Source of the DNA: Streptomyces halobius
Lineage (GTDB): Bacteria; Actinomycetota; Actinomycetes; Streptomycetales; Streptomycetaceae
Reading direction: 5' to 3'
Assembly (NCBI RefSeq): GCF_023277745.1
Contig: NZ_CP086322.1
Coordinates: 4,278,001 to 4,342,000 of the forward strand
DNA: 64,000 nt
Translations under genes and position numbers: made by a program
The notes under the pieces: model-generated
What the model saw: the letters and a program-made list of their open reading frames with translations, nothing else
Databases searched by the model: none
Told to the model about the DNA's origin: nothing
Shown here: positions 62,313 through 64,000 of the stretch, one piece after another
Layout of the letters: every line of letters starts with the position of its first letter
How positions within the stretch are numbered: the first letter of the stretch is position 1

Positions 62313-62447
62313 TTCACCCTCCTCTTTCGCGAGGGGGCCACGCCGCTGCACCGTGGCATGGCCCGTGGGGCCGCAGGAGTTTCCCTGCGGTGGTCACCCG
62401 CCCCGGCTGCTCGTCTGTCCAGGTTTCCGCCGCCGGGGCGGGAGTCT

Positions 62448-62525
62448 CTACTGCCGTCCCTTGTCCTTGCAGATCAAGCACGGGAAGCGGCACGGGGGCA
62501 CCATCGCTCCACGGGGAATAGCCAC
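62448..62525 (-). CDS. Possible tiny protein with CxxC (25 aa)
   Basis: From GTG 62525 the frame reads AIPRGAMVPPCRFPCLICKD then KGRQ. PCRFPCLICK has three Cys in a knuckle. An upstream GTG at 62543 would add six residues. No strong ribosome-binding site; low confidence. Confidence 0.25.
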   Translation of the reverse strand: MAIPRGAMVPPCRFPCLICKDKGRQ

Positions 62526-62573
62526 GGTGCCGGACCCACCCACCAGGGGAGCGGCCAACGGAGTTGGGTCGGC

Positions 62574-62831
62574 TCAGGCGTCGTCAGCTGCCAGCGAGAC
62601 CCACTTGGGGCCTGGGCCGCTTACGGCGGCCTCACTGTGACCGCGGTCGTGGTTCCGGATGCCCTGGGCTGTCTCGCATGCGGCCTTCCAGGCGCCGGCC
62701 TTCAGCGCCTGGTCCAGCAAGGCTCTCCGCGCAGCGCACACATCACAGTTCGGTGCCGGAGTGCCCTCCAGTAGCCAGTGTTCCAGGGGTAGTTCAACAG
62801 GTCTCGGTGAGTACCTGACTGGATTGGACAT
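62574..62831 (-). CDS. Hypothetical 85-aa protein
   Basis: NPVRYSPRPVELPLEHWLLE, NCDVCAARRALLDQALKAG. One CxxC. No family. GGGAGGTAG precedes ATG 62831. It is in the cluster leading from the XRE regulator. Confidence 0.55.
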   Translation of the reverse strand: MSNPVRYSPRPVELPLEHWLLEGTPAPNCDVCAARRALLDQALKAGAWKAACETAQGIRNHDRGHSEAAVSGPGPKWVSLAADDA

Positions 62832-62924
62832 GGCTGGTGCTACCTCCCGGACTGAAATCCTCAGACCCCATAATGCTCGGAAGTTCAGACCGTTCCCAGC
62901 TTTATTCGCGTTGATGACTAAAGA

Positions 62925-63761
62925 TCACCGGCGGAATGACCACGCCCACTCACTCAGCAACTCCCGTGCCTCATCGCTGAATACGGCATGCTCCTCATAG
63001 CTGGCGAAACGGTCGAGGAGTGATCGAACGTCTTTCGGGTCTCGGAACACGGCTGCTCCGAGGTCCGTCTCAATGGTTGCTAGGCGGTCGTCGTAGATGG
63101 TGAACGTACTCAGCGGAGTGTTGCTGAACTTGACGCTCCTCGGAAGCAAGCCGACTCGAATGTTCGCCTGTCGGGCAAGTGAGGCTAGCCGGTCAACTTG
63201 CATCGCCATGGCATCCGAGGACACCAGCGGATATCTGACTGCTTGCTCAGTGAGGAGGAAAGTGAAGCTCTTGGAACGATCGAGTAGTACCGCCTGGCGT
63301 TCGAGCTTCATGCCGACAGCCTTGGCCTGTTGTGTCGGTGGGGCGTTGGCGATACTAACCCTCATGTAGTCCGGCGTTGCAAGAAGGCCCGTGGTCATGG
63401 ATAGCAGGAATTAGCGGAAGTCCGTGGTGACTGACTCCAACCCGGCAAGTTCCAGCTGCTTCTTGTCGAGCCCCTTGCGATGGAGGGCTTTGCGGTCCTG
63501 CCACTCCGTCTGTGCTATTCGCGCTACGGCCATCACTTCGGCGGCGAGGGCAGAAGAGGCACCCAGTCCTCTTAGGATCTGCTCAACATCCACCAAGGAC
63601 GGACGGAGCTTGTTGCCCTCGATACGACTGATCTTGGACTGAGACATTTTGCAACGCGCAGCAAGCCGGACTCCGGAGAGCCCGGCTTGCCTGCGAAGAC
63701 GCCTGAGCATGGCCGCCAGCTCCAGACCAGACTGGTCGAGCTGGTCAGGCTCGATGGCCAC
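62925..63761 (-). pseudogene. XRE-DUF5753 regulator interrupted by in-frame stop
   Basis: Residues from ATG 63761 form an HTH (ARCKMSQSKISRIEGNKLRP) and reach VTTDFR, then TAA (63411-63413). The same frame continues as FLLSMTTGLLATPDYMRVSI, the start of the DUF5753 ligand domain, to the normal end at 62925. This family is normally one protein of ~280 aa. A nonsense change is therefore likely; read-through or restart at 63398 could give two parts. Confidence 0.75.
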
Positions 63762-64000
63762 CGTTAACGTACTCCTCGAAGGGGACCGACTCAGATACCG
63801 CGATCCGCTGGTATTCGATGAACGGAGACACGTCGCCTTCGAAAACCTCGCGATTGATCTGCCGGCCGTCCGCCTCGTAGTTCATGAGCACGACTTCTTC
63901 GCGGTCGAACATCCAGAAGTCTTGTACACCCTCAAGGGGGTTGTGCCGATTGGTCACGTCGAGGATGCGGATGTCGTCCCCGGCCCGAACGTGCAGCTCG
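63745..64000 (-). CDS. DUF6879-like protein, C-terminal part (runs off window)
   Basis: The frame enters from the right edge (ELHVRAGDDIRILDVTNRHN) and ends at 63745. PLEGVQDFWMFDREEVVLMN and FEGDVSPFIEYQRIAVSE match the end of DUF6879 proteins, which often precede XRE-DUF5753 genes in Streptomyces. It overlaps the regulator start by 17 bp. An internal ATG/GTG at 63957 is not the likely start because the frame stays open upstream. Confidence 0.7.
   Translation of the reverse strand, partial: ELHVRAGDDIRILDVTNRHNPLEGVQDFWMFDREEVVLMNYEADGRQINREVFEGDVSPFIEYQRIAVSESVPFEEYVNGGHRA

Overview
The window is high-GC actinobacterial DNA, and gene content and order point to Streptomyces. The right half matches the conserved msiK – rlmB – cysS – ispF/ispD – carD – phoP/phoR/phoU – gpm – mshA block of Streptomyces chromosomes (recalled synteny, not computed here). 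Motifs typical of the group are present: GTG starts, GTGA/ATGA stop-start overlaps, PHO boxes, MmyB-type regulators, and the XRE-DUF5753 and DUF6879 pair.

Region 1 (1-16.5 kb) is a patchwork of mobile and defence DNA. A calcium/proton antiporter remnant at the left edge is cut by an IS701-like element. Then comes a phage-type minus-strand gene set: terminase large and small subunits, a LexA-type winged-helix protein, a ParB/Srx-domain protein, and a ParB-domain plus methyltransferase fusion. No portal or capsid genes are seen. Inserted in the opposite direction (4.8-7.2 kb) is a translationally coupled pair I cannot assign to any named system: a 426-aa protein with apparent winged-helix-like segments and a 376-aa protein with a PD-(D/E)xK-like nuclease motif. 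This is the best candidate for an undescribed system. A type III restriction-modification-like mod/res pair follows, then a complete IS701-family element (15027-16468) with 16-bp inverted repeats and CTAG target duplications.

Region 2 (16.5-26.6 kb) is plasmid/ICE-like cargo. It starts with a lactococcin 972-type bacteriocin operon (precursor, ABC ATPase, large FtsX-like permease) with a strong hairpin between the bacteriocin gene and its transporter. Next is a long minus-strand series of small accessory genes led by parB and including a VRR-NUC nuclease, short Cys-rich proteins and unknown proteins. Two near-identical 36-bp promoter repeats drive this series and it ends at a strong terminator.

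Region 3 (26.6-34.6 kb) holds a divergent WhiB-like protein, a FabG-type reductase divergent from an MmyB-type regulator, an Imm49-like protein, a serine recombinase lacking its catalytic domain next to a truncated transporter gene, and a tyrosine integrase with an excisionase-like gene beside tRNA-Thr(UGU). The tRNA marks the change from accessory to core DNA.

Region 4 (34.6-61.0 kb) is core chromosome: sugar-ABC ATPase MsiK, an NDP-sugar nucleotidyltransferase, a DoxX protein, 23S rRNA methyltransferase RlmB, CysS, the isoprenoid enzymes IspD/IspF, CarD, the phosphate regulators PhoP/PhoR/PhoU with PHO boxes, a 50-aa Cys-rich protein, phosphoglycerate mutase, an MFS exporter, a PAF-acetylhydrolase-like lipase, a YbjN protein, the mycothiol enzyme MshA, a methyltransferase, and an MmyB-regulator/aldo-keto-reductase pair. 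Several gaps carry tandem or inverted repeats.

Region 5 (61-64 kb) is accessory again: small unknown proteins, a Cys-tailed GRDP-like protein, and an XRE-DUF5753 regulator split by an in-frame TAA beside a DUF6879 gene that runs off the window.
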